Shown: positions 8,045-18,965 of the stretch, in pieces | Position numbering within the stretch: the first letter of the stretch is position 1 | How the letters are laid out: each line of letters starts with the position of its first letter | DNA from: Pilimelia anulata | GTDB taxonomy: Bacteria; Actinomycetota; Actinomycetes; Mycobacteriales; Micromonosporaceae | NCBI RefSeq assembly: GCF_014647895.1 | Contig: NZ_BMQB01000010.1 | Span: forward strand, 1-64,000 | Length of the DNA stretch: 64,000 nucleotides | Direction: 5' to 3' | Program-made: the position numbers and the translations under genes | The notes under the pieces: generated by a model | The model's database searches: none | What the model saw: the letters and a program-made list of their open reading frames with translations, nothing else | What the model was told of the DNA's origin: nothing

Positions 8045-8467
8045 TCAGGCCGGTCGACAACGGAGGACTTCGCCGATGAACGGGCGGCCCGCGGTGGCCA
8101 GAACGTACGACCGGACCGGCTCGTTCGGCGGCACCGGTACCTCCGCGCGGCCCACCACGCTGCCGTCGTGCGCCCGCGCCCGGACCGCGCACGTCGCGCC
8201 CGCGCCGGCCGGCAGGTGAACCCGGAAGTGGATCGTGATCGTGGTATCCGTCACATCGGTGTACGACAGGACGGTCGGCTGGTAGGCGGGATCCCCGAAC
8301 TCCCGGTAACCTCGCACGCCGACCAGTACCGCGGCGGCCACCACCAGCAGCGATGCGGCGATCACCCACACGCGCGCGGCGCGCCCGCGCGGCGCGCGGC
8401 GGCGGCCGTACCGTCCGGGTGGGAATACCGGGGCGGGCGCGGCGTTGGGGGCGGTGGTGTCGGTCAC
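8045..8467 (-). CDS. DUF4307 family membrane protein
   Basis: A 140-aa protein with a short proline/arginine-rich N-terminus, one transmembrane helix at about residues 33-55 (VWVIAASLLVVAAAVLVGV) and an extracytoplasmic beta-rich domain of about 85 residues. This is the architecture of DUF4307 proteins encoded between greA and mca in actinobacteria. The GTG at 8467 is chosen because GGAGG lies 9 nt upstream and the protein then begins VTDTTAP; the frame stays open upstream without similarity. It is divergent from mca. The function is unknown in the family. Confidence 0.82.
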   Translation of the reverse strand: MTDTTAPNAAPAPVFPPGRYGRRRAPRGRAARVWVIAASLLVVAAAVLVGVRGYREFGDPAYQPTVLSYTDVTDTTITIHFRVHLPAGAGATCAVRARAHDGSVVGRAEVPVPPNEPVRSYVLATAGRPFIGEVLRCRPA

Positions 8468-8590
8468 CGTGGTTATCCTCCGCGGCGTCGGTGCGTTCCG
8501 GACGGCGGCGTCGGCTCGACGCCGCCGGGACGGCCGGTCCCGCCCGGGGACCATCATGGCACCGACGACGATTGCGATGAAGGAGAGCCG

Positions 8591-9457
8591 GTGGCCGAGC
8601 AACTGCGGCTGATGGCGGTGCACGCGCACCCAGACGACGAGTCCAGCAAGGGCGCGGCCACGATGGCCCGGTACGTCCAGGAGGGCGTCGACGTCCTGGT
8701 GGTGACCTGTACGGGCGGCGAGCGCGGCAGCGTCCTCAACGCGAAGCTGGACCGCCCGGAGATCCGCGACAACATCACCGAGATCCGGCGCGCCGAGATG
8801 GACCGGGCCCGCGACATCCTCGGCGTCCGGCAGGAGTGGCTGGGCTTCGTCGACTCGGGGCTGCCCGAGGGCGACCCGCTGCCGCCGCTACCCGACGGCT
8901 GCTTCGCGCTGGAGGACGTCCAGTCCGCGGCCGGCCGGCTGGTCGAGGTGATCCGCCGGGAGAAGCCGCACGTCATCCTCACCTACGACGAGGAGGGCGG
9001 CTACCCGCACCCGGACCACATCATGACGTACAAGATCAGTTATGTGGCGTTCGAGGCGGCGGGGGACCCGGAGCAGTTCCCCGAGGCCGGGCCGGCGTGG
9101 CAGCCGAGCAAGCTGTACTACCACCACACCTTCACCCGGGTGAAGATCCAGGCGCTGCACGACGGGATGCTCGCCGAGGGCGTGGAGTCGCCGTACGGGG
9201 AGATGCTGGAGAAGTGGCTCACCCCCGACCGGGACAAGGGCCACCGGATCACCACCCGGGTGGAGTGCGGCAAGTACTTCGAGGTGCGCGACGACGCCCT
9301 GCGCGCGCACGCCACCCAGGTCGACCCGGACGGCATGTGGTTCCGCGCGCCACTGGACGTGCAGCGCCGGTACTGGTCGACCGAGGACTACGAGCTGGCG
9401 CTCAGCCGGGTCGACAGCGCACTGCCGGAGGACGACCTGTTCACCGGCGTCCGGTGA
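8591..9457 (+). CDS. mca: Mycothiol S-conjugate amidase
   Basis: A 288-aa zinc amidase of the PIG-L/LmbE fold. It cleaves mycothiol-electrophile conjugates to a mercapturic acid plus GlcN-inositol, detoxifying alkylators and some antibiotics. The zinc motif AHPDDESSKGA gives ligands His13 and Asp16, and HPDH (residues 140-143) supplies the third His. Length and the C-terminal KGHRITTRVECGKYFEVRDDALRAHATQ segment match Mca rather than MshB. The GTG at 8591 follows AAGGAGAG. Its presence shows the host makes mycothiol, a marker of actinobacteria. Confidence 0.95.
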   Translation: MAEQLRLMAVHAHPDDESSKGAATMARYVQEGVDVLVVTCTGGERGSVLNAKLDRPEIRDNITEIRRAEMDRARDILGVRQEWLGFVDSGLPEGDPLPPLPDGCFALEDVQSAAGRLVEVIRREKPHVILTYDEEGGYPHPDHIMTYKISYVAFEAAGDPEQFPEAGPAWQPSKLYYHHTFTRVKIQALHDGMLAEGVESPYGEMLEKWLTPDRDKGHRITTRVECGKYFEVRDDALRAHATQVDPDGMWFRAPLDVQRRYWSTEDYELALSRVDSALPEDDLFTGVR

Positions 9458-9537
9458 CGCCGCCGGGGGGCGGGCCCGGCCGGGCCCGCCCCCGGCACCC
9501 CCGCGTACGGTGGGGGCGTATCGGAAGGAGGGCCGCC

Positions 9538-9807
9538 ATGACCGACCCGCTCGCCGCCGTCGCCGGTCCGGTCGGCGTCCCGACCACCGCCGTCGCCGCC
9601 CCGACGCCGCCGCCGCGGCGCGAGGTGAACAACTTCGGCGACACCCGCAGCGGCGGCCTGGCCGGCCCGGTCGGGCTGCTCATCGTCGTCCTGCTCGCGG
9701 TCGCGACGGTGCTGCTCATCCGCAACATGAACGCGCGGCTCCGCCGCCTGCCGCGGGAGTTCGGTAACGCGACGAACACTCCCGGTGGGCCGTCGACTGT
9801 GGAGTGA
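9538..9807 (+). CDS. Small single-pass membrane protein downstream of mca
   Basis: An 89-aa protein with a Pro/Ala-rich N-terminus, one TM helix at about residues 45-62 (GPVGLLIVVLLAVATVLLI) and a basic tail RNMNARLRRLPREFG. The topology is probably N-out/C-in by the positive-inside rule. Conserved small proteins of this layout follow mca in many actinobacteria (the Rv1083 position in M. tuberculosis). The ATG at 9538 has a strong GGAAGGAGGG site. Function unknown. Confidence 0.8.
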   Translation: MTDPLAAVAGPVGVPTTAVAAPTPPPRREVNNFGDTRSGGLAGPVGLLIVVLLAVATVLLIRNMNARLRRLPREFGNATNTPGGPSTVE

Positions 9808-9964
9808 GTTACTGCGGGGTGCCCCTGTTGCCGGAAACCTGATTGGCTTAGCCTTCCGGCGGGGAGGGAACTGTCCTCCGATCCGGATTCGGAAGGAGGC
9901 ACCGGCCACTGGCCGCGGCATCCGGCTTCGCCGGGCGCCGCCGGCGCGCGGGTCGGGCGGTCAC

Positions 9965-12406
9965 ATGGTGCTGGTCGGCGGAGCGGTATTGGCGGCGTGC
10001 GCCGCCGCTGCCGCGTGCCTCGGTACCGCCGGCGGCCTCGCCGTACCCGGCTGGGAGGCCGCGCTCGTCCTTCTCTTCACCGCGGCCGCGCAGGCCACCG
10101 CGCTGCGGGTGCGCGTCGGCTCGGTGACCGTCAGCGTCGGCTGGGTGGAGGCCGTCATCGTCATCGGGCTGCACCTGCTGCCCTGGGGCTGGCTGGTGGC
10201 CGCCGTCGGCGGCGGGTCCGTGCTCGGCGTGGTGCTGGGCCGGTACGGCCGGCCGCGCGGCTCGCCCGCCCGCCGGGCCGCCGCCGCGACCGTCGTGGCC
10301 ACCGCGGTGGTCGGCGCGGCGTTCGGCATCCTCCGGCCGCACCTGCCGGCGGTCTGGTCGCCCGCGCACGCGGCCACGCTGCTCGGCGCCGGGATCCTGC
10401 TGTACCTCGTGACCACCGCCGTCACCGTCGTCGACGCGACCGGCCGGCTGAACCGGCGGGCCCTGCTGCTCACCGTCCGCGCCTGCACGGCCGGCGCGCT
10501 CATCACCACCTGCGGCTCGGCCCTCGCCGTCGCCGCGCTCGGCGTCGCCACCCAGCAGCCGCAGTGGCTGGTGCTGCTGCCGCCGGTGGTCATCCTGCTG
10601 CACCAGACGTACGCGCACCGGCTGCGCGCCGGCGACGAGCGCCGCTGCTGGCAGGCGCTGGCCGAGGCGGTCGGCCGGCTCACCGCCGCCGACGAGCCGA
10701 GCGTGGCCCGGGCCGGCGTGCACGGCGCCCGGGACCTGTTCGGCGCCCGCTGGGTCGAGCTGGACGTGGTCCGGCCGTACGGGCTGCGCCGCCGGTACGT
10801 CGCCGGCCACCTGCCGGCCGAGCCGTTCCGCAGCGCGGCGATCGTCCGGCCGCTCGCCGCCGGCGGCGGCGAGGTCGCCCAGTTGCGCATCCACCGGGAC
10901 GGGCCGGCGCCGTCGCCGCGCGAGGAGCTGCTGCTCCGGTCGTACGCCGACGCGCTGGCCGCCGCCCTGCACCACGCGGCCACGCACCGCCGGCTGCGGA
11001 TGGCCGAGGCGCGCTCGTCGTACGCGGCGGTGCACGACCCGCTGACCGGGCTGATCAACCGCAGCGCGCTGCTCGCCGACGGCGACAGCGCGCTGCGCCG
11101 CCTCCCGGTGGACCAGTCGGTCGGCCTGCTGCTGCTCGACGTCAACGACTTCCACGACGTCAACGACGCGCTCGGCCACCGCGCCGGCGACGAGCTGCTG
11201 CGGCTGGTCGCCGGCCGGCTGCTGGAGCTGACCCGCCCCGGCGAGCTGGTCGCCCGGCTCGGCGGCGACGAGTTCGCCATGCTGGTCGCGCCGGAGCCGG
11301 CCGGGGCCACCACGCCGCTGCGCCGGCGCGCCGACGGCGGCGACCGGTGCGCGCCGCGGGCGGCCACCCTGGACCGGGCCCGGCAGATCGCCGAGCAGCT
11401 CGCCGTACCGGTGGAGGTGGCCGGCGTCGCGCTGTCCGTCGAGGCGACCGTCGGGGTGGTGCTCGCCCCGGCCGGCACGGCGACGATGAGCGAGCTGGTC
11501 CGCCGGGCCGACCGGGCGATGCACCAGGCGAAGGCGGCCGGCGGCGGCATCGCCTGGTACGACAGCGCCCGGGACGCCGCCAGCACCGACCAGCTCGCGC
11601 TGCTGGCCGAGCTGCGCGACGCGCTCGCCGTCGAGGACCAGCTCGTGCTGGCGCTGCAACCGGCCGTGGACCTGTCCAGCGGCGCGGCCACCGGCGTCGA
11701 GGCGCTGATCCGCTGGCGGCACCCGCGGCGCGGGATGCTGCCGCCGGACGAGTTCGTGCCGATGGTCGAGGGCAGCGACCTGCTGGCGGAGTTCACCCGG
11801 TACGTCATCGACCGGGCCCTGATCACCGCGGCCGACTGGACCCGGCACGGCGTGTTCCTGCCGATCTCGGTGAACATCTCCGCCCGCAGCCTGCTCGACC
11901 CCGGCCTGCCCACGGACGTCGCCGAGCTGCTGCTCCGGCACAACATCCCGGCCCGGCGGCTCGTCCTGGAGATCACCGAGACCGTCGTGATGAGCGAGTC
12001 GGAGATCATCGACGAGGTGCTCGCCGGGCTGCGCGCGCTCGGCGTCGGGCTGGCCGTGGACGACTTCGGCACCGGCTTCTCCTCGCTGACCTTCCTCACC
12101 CGGATCGCCGTGGACGAGCTGAAGGTGGACCGCGAGTTCGTCGCCGGGATGGTCGACTCGCCGGAGGCGGCGGCGATCGTCCGGACCACCGTGGAGCTGG
12201 CCCGGCAGCTCGGGCTGCGGGTGGTCGCCGAGGGCGTGGAGACCGCGGACCAGCGGGCGGCGCTGGTGGAGCTGGGCTGCACGACGGCGCAGGGGTACCA
12301 CTTCTTCCGGCCGATGCCGCCGGACAAGGTCCTCGGCGTGCTGCGCACGCTGCGCGACACCGACCGGGCCCGCGTCCTCCCGCTGCGCGACGCCGGCGCC
12401 TCCTGA
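9965..12406 (+). CDS. Membrane-bound GGDEF/EAL cyclic-di-GMP protein
   Basis: An 813-aa protein. Roughly residues 1-220 contain six to eight hydrophobic helices, 225-345 form a probable GAF-like sensor region, then come a GGDEF domain (GGDEF at 433-437) and an EAL domain (EAL at 579-581, DDFGTGFSSL near 698, VVAEGVE near 755). Both active-site motifs are intact, so it could synthesise and hydrolyse c-di-GMP. The product-inhibition I-site five residues before GGDEF reads RPGE instead of RxxD. The start is uncertain: the ATG at 9965 lacks a ribosome site, while an AAGGAGG at 9892-9898 has no usable start in this frame. It is not obviously in an operon. Confidence 0.9.
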   Translation: MVLVGGAVLAACAAAAACLGTAGGLAVPGWEAALVLLFTAAAQATALRVRVGSVTVSVGWVEAVIVIGLHLLPWGWLVAAVGGGSVLGVVLGRYGRPRGSPARRAAAATVVATAVVGAAFGILRPHLPAVWSPAHAATLLGAGILLYLVTTAVTVVDATGRLNRRALLLTVRACTAGALITTCGSALAVAALGVATQQPQWLVLLPPVVILLHQTYAHRLRAGDERRCWQALAEAVGRLTAADEPSVARAGVHGARDLFGARWVELDVVRPYGLRRRYVAGHLPAEPFRSAAIVRPLAAGGGEVAQLRIHRDGPAPSPREELLLRSYADALAAALHHAATHRRLRMAEARSSYAAVHDPLTGLINRSALLADGDSALRRLPVDQSVGLLLLDVNDFHDVNDALGHRAGDELLRLVAGRLLELTRPGELVARLGGDEFAMLVAPEPAGATTPLRRRADGGDRCAPRAATLDRARQIAEQLAVPVEVAGVALSVEATVGVVLAPAGTATMSELVRRADRAMHQAKAAGGGIAWYDSARDAASTDQLALLAELRDALAVEDQLVLALQPAVDLSSGAATGVEALIRWRHPRRGMLPPDEFVPMVEGSDLLAEFTRYVIDRALITAADWTRHGVFLPISVNISARSLLDPGLPTDVAELLLRHNIPARRLVLEITETVVMSESEIIDEVLAGLRALGVGLAVDDFGTGFSSLTFLTRIAVDELKVDREFVAGMVDSPEAAAIVRTTVELARQLGLRVVAEGVETADQRAALVELGCTTAQGYHFFRPMPPDKVLGVLRTLRDTDRARVLPLRDAGAS

Positions 12407-12550
12407 CCCCGTACCCCCGCGCGCTGACCCCGTCCCCCGCGCGTGGGGTGGATGAATGTGTGCTGGTCGCACGGCGTGTCGGGCGCGCCGCGCGGACAGC
12501 GCGATCGATGCTCCGCGTCGGACGGATCGACGTGGAGCGGGGGCGGCGCG

Positions 12551-14272
12551 GTGGCGCGGTACGGGGGAATGGGGCGGCCGGCGCGGGCCGGCGCCGCGCT
12601 GGGGCTCACGGTGGCCCTGGCGGCGGGGGTGCTGTCCGGGTCGGCGCCGCGCCCGGCGCCGGCGGCCGCCGCGCCGGGGGCGGCCGAGGTGGTGCTGACC
12701 GGGGACGCGCTCACCCTGGACGACCTGTTCGCGCTGCTCGACGCCGACACCGTCGCCGTCCGGCTGGCGCCGTCCGCGGCCCGCCGGATGACCAGGGCCC
12801 GGGCCGGCGCGCTGGCCGCGCTGGGGGGCGGGCAGCGGGTGTACGGCTGGAACCAGGCCCTCGGCCCGCTCAAGGACCAGCCGCTCAGCGACGCCGACCA
12901 GCGCGCGTTCCAGCAGCACATCCTGCGCTCGCACGCCGCCGGGGTGGGCCCGGCGCTGCCCGCGCCGGTGGCCCGGCTGGCGCTGGTCCTGCGGGCCAAT
13001 GCGATGGCCCGGGCCACGATGGGCGTCCGGCCGGCGGTGGTGCAGCGGCTGCTGTCGCTGGTCAACGCCGGGGTCACGCCGCGGATGCCGGAGATCGGCT
13101 CACTCGGCACCGGGGACCTGCAACCCATGGCCGCGGCCGGCCTGGTCGCCGCGGGCGAGCCGGCCCCGGCGGCGTTCGACGGGCGGGAGGGGCCGGCCCG
13201 CCGGGTGCTCGCCGCGGCCGGGCTGCCGACGAGCTTCACCTTCGAGTCGGGCGAGGTGCTGCCGCTGATCAGCGGCGGGAGCGTGCTGCTGGCCCGGTAC
13301 GTGCACGCGCTGCGCCGGCTGCGCGACCTGTCCGAGCAGTTCGACGGGGCGTTCGCGCTGTTCCTGGAGGCGACCCGGGCCGAGGCCGGGTCGCTGGACG
13401 CGCGCACCCACGCCGAGCGGCGCATCCCGGCCGAGGAGGACGCCGCGGCGCGGCTGCGCGCGCTGGTCCGGGGCAGCGAGTGGATGACCGACGCGGGCCG
13501 GCACCGGCTCGGCGAGGAGCACCCGCGGGTGCAGGACGCGGTGTCGGTCCGGGCCGCCCCGCACATCGTCGGGACGCTGCGGCAGACGCTGGCCGAGGCG
13601 CGGACGCTGGTCGAGCGGGAGGCGAACGCGTCCACCTCGAACCCGCTGGTGCTGCCGCGCGGCAGCCGCGGGTACGAGTTCGTGATGGGCGGCAACTGGG
13701 ACGCCGCCCAGCTCGGCCACGCCATCGACACGGTCAACGCGCAGGCCGCCGACCTGGGCATCCTCGCGCACGAGCTGGGCGGGCGGCTGCTCGCCGAGAA
13801 GTGGAGTTACGGGCTGCCCGCGAACCTCGCCGGCGGGAGGGTCGGGCTGAACTCGGGGCTGGTCCAGGCGCAGACGGTCGCGACCGCGCTGATCCCGGAG
13901 ATGCAGGTGCGGGCGGTGCCGGCGGGCGTGCTGTCCCGGCCGGTGAAGTTCGGCCAGGAGGACCACAACACGATGGCGATGGCGTCGGTCCGGCACCTGC
14001 ACGAGAACCTGGACCGGCTGGAGGTCGTCCTCGCGGTCCAGTGGCTGCTCGGCGCGCAGGGGGTGGACGCGATCCGGGAGCGGATGGGGCCGCTGGCGCT
14101 GGGCGCGGGCAGCGCCGCGGCGCACGCCGCGGTCCGCCGGCACGTCCCGGCGCTGGCCGAGGACCGGTACCTGACGCCGGACGTGGAGGAGATGGTCGCG
14201 CTGGTGCGCGGGCCGGAGCTGCTGGCGGCGGTGCGCACGGCGAACCCGGCGTACCCGATGCGCGCGGCCTGA
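12551..14272 (+). CDS. Secreted histidine/phenylalanine ammonia-lyase homologue lacking the MIO triad
   Basis: A 573-aa protein (567 if the ATG at 12569 is used) of the aromatic amino acid lyase superfamily, with a signal-peptide-like N-terminus (AGAALGLTVALAAGVLSG then an Ala/Pro linker). Family motifs are clear: QEDHNTM, an EANASTSNPLV-like core and VQDAVSVRAAP. The MIO cofactor normally forms from Ala-Ser-Gly in GSxGASGDL; here the segment reads GSLGTGDL (residues 183-190), one residue short and with Thr for Ser. The conserved Tyr of QDxYS is also Val. Classical MIO chemistry should therefore be impossible. Export is also unusual for this cytosolic family. The true activity is unknown. Confidence 0.8.
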   Translation: MARYGGMGRPARAGAALGLTVALAAGVLSGSAPRPAPAAAAPGAAEVVLTGDALTLDDLFALLDADTVAVRLAPSAARRMTRARAGALAALGGGQRVYGWNQALGPLKDQPLSDADQRAFQQHILRSHAAGVGPALPAPVARLALVLRANAMARATMGVRPAVVQRLLSLVNAGVTPRMPEIGSLGTGDLQPMAAAGLVAAGEPAPAAFDGREGPARRVLAAAGLPTSFTFESGEVLPLISGGSVLLARYVHALRRLRDLSEQFDGAFALFLEATRAEAGSLDARTHAERRIPAEEDAAARLRALVRGSEWMTDAGRHRLGEEHPRVQDAVSVRAAPHIVGTLRQTLAEARTLVEREANASTSNPLVLPRGSRGYEFVMGGNWDAAQLGHAIDTVNAQAADLGILAHELGGRLLAEKWSYGLPANLAGGRVGLNSGLVQAQTVATALIPEMQVRAVPAGVLSRPVKFGQEDHNTMAMASVRHLHENLDRLEVVLAVQWLLGAQGVDAIRERMGPLALGAGSAAAHAAVRRHVPALAEDRYLTPDVEEMVALVRGPELLAAVRTANPAYPMRAA

Positions 14273-14413
14273 CCACCCGGCCCGCGGTGCGGGCGGCCGG
14301 TCCGGGGCGGTCCGCGCGGCGGTTCGCGGCAAGTCGCGCGGCGGGTCGGCGCGGCCCGGGCGGGCGCGCGGCAACCGGGCCGGGCGGGCCGCGGGGTGTG
14401 AGAGGGTGGACGG

Positions 14414-16426
<2,013 letters not shown>

Positions 16427-16510
16427 CCCGGCCCACCCCGCGAGCTGCCCCGCCACCGCGCGTGCCCCGTGGGTGGCGGGCATGGTTGTGGGGCGGGGTT
16501 CGGTGGCCGC

Positions 16511-16516
16511 TAGGGT
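16511..16516 (+). promoter_or_regulatory. Putative -10 element for purK-purE
   Basis: TAGGGT lies 10 nt before the purK ATG, with TTGTGG 19 nt upstream as a weak -35 candidate at 16486-16491. No Shine-Dalgarno is evident, so the transcript is leaderless or nearly so. Confidence 0.4.
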
Positions 16517-16526
16517 GTTCGGTGAC

Positions 16527-17675
16527 ATGGACAAACGGACCGGACTCCCCGTGGTCGGCATGGTGGGCGGCGGACAGCTCGCGCGGATGACCCACCAGGC
16601 CGCCATCGCCCTCGGACAGTCACTGCGGGTGCTGGCCGCGTCACCCGACGACGGGGCCGCGCTCGTCGCCGCGGACGTCGTCCTCGGGGAGCACACCGAC
16701 CTCGACGCGCTGCGCGCCTTCGCCGAGGGCTGCGACGTGGTCACCTTCGACCACGAGCACGTACCCGGCGCGCACATCCGGGCCCTCGCCGCCGCCGGCG
16801 TCACGGTCCACCCGCCCGCCGACGCCCTGCGGTACGCGCAGGACAAGCGGGCCATGCGCGAGCGGCTCGCCGCCCTCGGCGCGCCCGCCCCCCGCTGGGC
16901 GCCGGTCGCCGACGCCGCCGACATCGCCCGGTTCGCCGCCGACACCGGCTGGCCGGTGGTGGCCAAGGCGACCCGCGGCGGGTACGACGGCAAGGGCGTC
17001 TGGGTGCTCGCCGACGCCGACGCCGCGGCCGCGCTGGTCGCCACCGGCACGCCGCTGATCGTGGAGGAGCGGGTCGCGCTGCGCCGCGAGCTGGCCGTCA
17101 TGGTGGCGCGCTCGCCGCACGGGCAGGTGGCCGCGTACCCGGTCGTGGAGACCGTCCAGCGCGACGGCATCTGCGTCGAGGTGATCGCCCCCGCGCCGGG
17201 GCTGGCCGAGGAGCGGGCGCTGGCCGCGCAGCGGCTCGCCATCGACGTCGCGCACGCGCTCGGCGTGGTCGGGGTGCTCGCGGTGGAGCTGTTCGAGACC
17301 GACGCCGGGCTGCTCGTCAACGAGCTGGCCATGCGCCCGCACAACTCCGGGCACTGGAGCATCGAGGGCGCCCGGACGTCGCAGTTCGAACAGCACCTGC
17401 GGGCCGTCCTCGACTACCCGATGGGCGACACCGCGCTGACCGCGCCGGTGGTGGTGATGGCCAACGTCCTCGGCGGCCCCGACGGCGGGCCGTCGATCGA
17501 CGAGCGGCTGCACCACCTGTTCGCCGCGGACCCGGGCGCCCGGGTGCACCTGTACGGCAAGCGGGTCCGCCCCGGCCGCAAGATCGGGCACGTGACGGTC
17601 CTCGGCGACGACCTCGACACCGTCCGGGCGCGGGCCGCGCGGGCCGCCCGATTCCTCCAGGAGGGCACGGCATGA
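16527..17675 (+). CDS. purK: 5-(carboxyamino)imidazole ribonucleotide synthase
   Basis: A 382-aa ATP-grasp enzyme that converts AIR, ATP and bicarbonate to N5-CAIR in purine synthesis. The N-terminal VGMVGGGQLARM nucleotide-fold motif, the ATP-grasp ATRGGYDGKGVWV segment near residue 150, and ELAMRPHNSGHWSIEGARTSQFEQH near 275 are PurK signatures. The ATG at 16527 gives the usual length, although the frame opens at 16473. The stop overlaps the start of purE (ATGA), so the consecutive enzymes are translationally coupled. Confidence 0.96.
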   Translation: MDKRTGLPVVGMVGGGQLARMTHQAAIALGQSLRVLAASPDDGAALVAADVVLGEHTDLDALRAFAEGCDVVTFDHEHVPGAHIRALAAAGVTVHPPADALRYAQDKRAMRERLAALGAPAPRWAPVADAADIARFAADTGWPVVAKATRGGYDGKGVWVLADADAAAALVATGTPLIVEERVALRRELAVMVARSPHGQVAAYPVVETVQRDGICVEVIAPAPGLAEERALAAQRLAIDVAHALGVVGVLAVELFETDAGLLVNELAMRPHNSGHWSIEGARTSQFEQHLRAVLDYPMGDTALTAPVVVMANVLGGPDGGPSIDERLHHLFAADPGARVHLYGKRVRPGRKIGHVTVLGDDLDTVRARAARAARFLQEGTA

Positions 17676-18175
17676 CCGTCGGCGTGATCATGGGCAGCGA
17701 CTCCGACTGGCCGACGATGCGGGCCGCCACGGAGGCGCTGGCGGAGTTCGGCGTGGCGTACGGGGTGGAGGTCGTCTCCGCCCACCGCACCCCCGACCGG
17801 ATGCTCGCCTACGCCGCCGGGGCCGCGGACCGGGGCCTGCGGGTGATCATCGCGGGCGCCGGCGGCGCCGCGCACCTGCCCGGCATGGTCGCCAGCGCGA
17901 CGTCGCTGCCGGTGATCGGCGTACCGGTCCCGCTCAAGCACCTGGACGGGATGGACTCGCTGCTGTCGATCGTCCAGATGCCCGCCGGCATCCCGGTGGC
18001 GACGGTGTCGATCGGCGGGGCGCGCAACGCGGGCCTGCTGGCCGTCCGGATCCTCGCCGCGGGCGGGGGCGACGAGGCCGCGCGGCTGCGCACGGCGCTG
18101 GACGGGTACCGGGACGCCCTGGTCACCCTGGTCGACGAGAAGAACGCCGCGCTGCGCGCCAGCCTCGCCGTCTGA
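17672..18175 (+). CDS. purE: N5-CAIR mutase
   Basis: A 167-aa class I PurE that rearranges N5-CAIR to CAIR. The GSDSDWPTM motif near residue 8, the SAHRTPDRM motif near 38 (catalytic His) and AGAGGAAHLPGM near 67 are intact. The ATG overlaps the purK stop by 4 nt. Nothing purine-related follows; the next gene is a pseudopilin after 154 nt. Confidence 0.97.
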   Translation: MTVGVIMGSDSDWPTMRAATEALAEFGVAYGVEVVSAHRTPDRMLAYAAGAADRGLRVIIAGAGGAAHLPGMVASATSLPVIGVPVPLKHLDGMDSLLSIVQMPAGIPVATVSIGGARNAGLLAVRILAAGGGDEAARLRTALDGYRDALVTLVDEKNAALRASLAV

Positions 18176-18329
18176 CGTCGAACGGGGTAATTGTCCGGTT
18201 CTGTCGTCGGCCATCCGGCGCGCCGGCGCCAGCCCGCCCGCCCGACCTCCTCCGAAATCCCGCCCGCCCGCCGACAGGGGAGCGACGGCCCGAACCGGCC
18301 GTGGTGAACCGTGTCCCGAGGAGGGGTGG

Positions 18330-18965
18330 ATGGTGCGTGCCCGGCGCCCCGCCCGGCCGCGGGAGCACCCGGCGGTCGCCCGCCGCGGCGACGCCGGCAT
18401 CACGCTGATCGAGGTCATGGTGGCCATGTCGGTCGGCGCGGTCGTGCTGGCCATCGCCCTGGGCGGCCTCGTCCAGATGAACCGGACCAGCCGGCTCACC
18501 GCCGCCGCCGCGGGCGCGCAGGCCGCCGCCGCGACCGCCTTCGACCGGCTCGACGGCGAGCTGCGCTACGCCGCCGAGGTCCGGGTGCGGTCGACCCCGG
18601 TCGCGGGCGTCGCGACGCCGGTGCTGGAGTACCTGACCACCGCCGTCGACCCGGCCGCCTGCCACCGGCTGTGGGTGGCCGACGGCGTCCTGTGGCGCCG
18701 GTACGCCGTCCTCGCCGACCGGCCCGCCGAGCCGGCCACCGCGCTCGCCTCCGGCGTGGCCCCGATCGCCGGCGCCGCGCCGTTCCGCGTGATCGACACC
18801 GGCGACGACACGCCGAACGGCGTCGCCGTCGCGCTGTCCACGGCGGTCAGCGGGGACCGGGAGGGGGCGCGCGAGTTCCGCGCGACGTACGCCGTACCGA
18901 ACACGGTCCGCGGCCCCGACGACGCGTCGCTGGACGACTGCGCCGCGAAGCTGGGCGCCGCGTGA
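18330..18965 (+). CDS. Prepilin-type pseudopilin, first gene of a three-gene operon
   Basis: A 211-aa protein with a type IV prepilin signal. A basic leader ends GDAG and cleavage is expected after Gly23 before ITLIEVMVAMSVG, with the conserved Glu at mature position 5. A single N-terminal hydrophobic helix then leads into a soluble domain with one Cys pair. Such minor pseudopilins assemble into type IV pili or type II secretion pseudopili after cleavage and methylation by PilD. No PilD, ATPase or platform protein lies in this window. It overlaps the next gene by 4 nt (GTGA). It could be a GspJ/PilW-like minor pilin. Confidence 0.85.
   Translation: MVRARRPARPREHPAVARRGDAGITLIEVMVAMSVGAVVLAIALGGLVQMNRTSRLTAAAAGAQAAAATAFDRLDGELRYAAEVRVRSTPVAGVATPVLEYLTTAVDPAACHRLWVADGVLWRRYAVLADRPAEPATALASGVAPIAGAAPFRVIDTGDDTPNGVAVALSTAVSGDREGAREFRATYAVPNTVRGPDDASLDDCAAKLGAA

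Noticed and set aside
7788..8219. Plus-strand open frame of 143 codons between greA and the DUF4307 gene.
   Set aside because: No ribosome-binding site, covers the tandem repeat and runs antisense into the DUF4307 gene.
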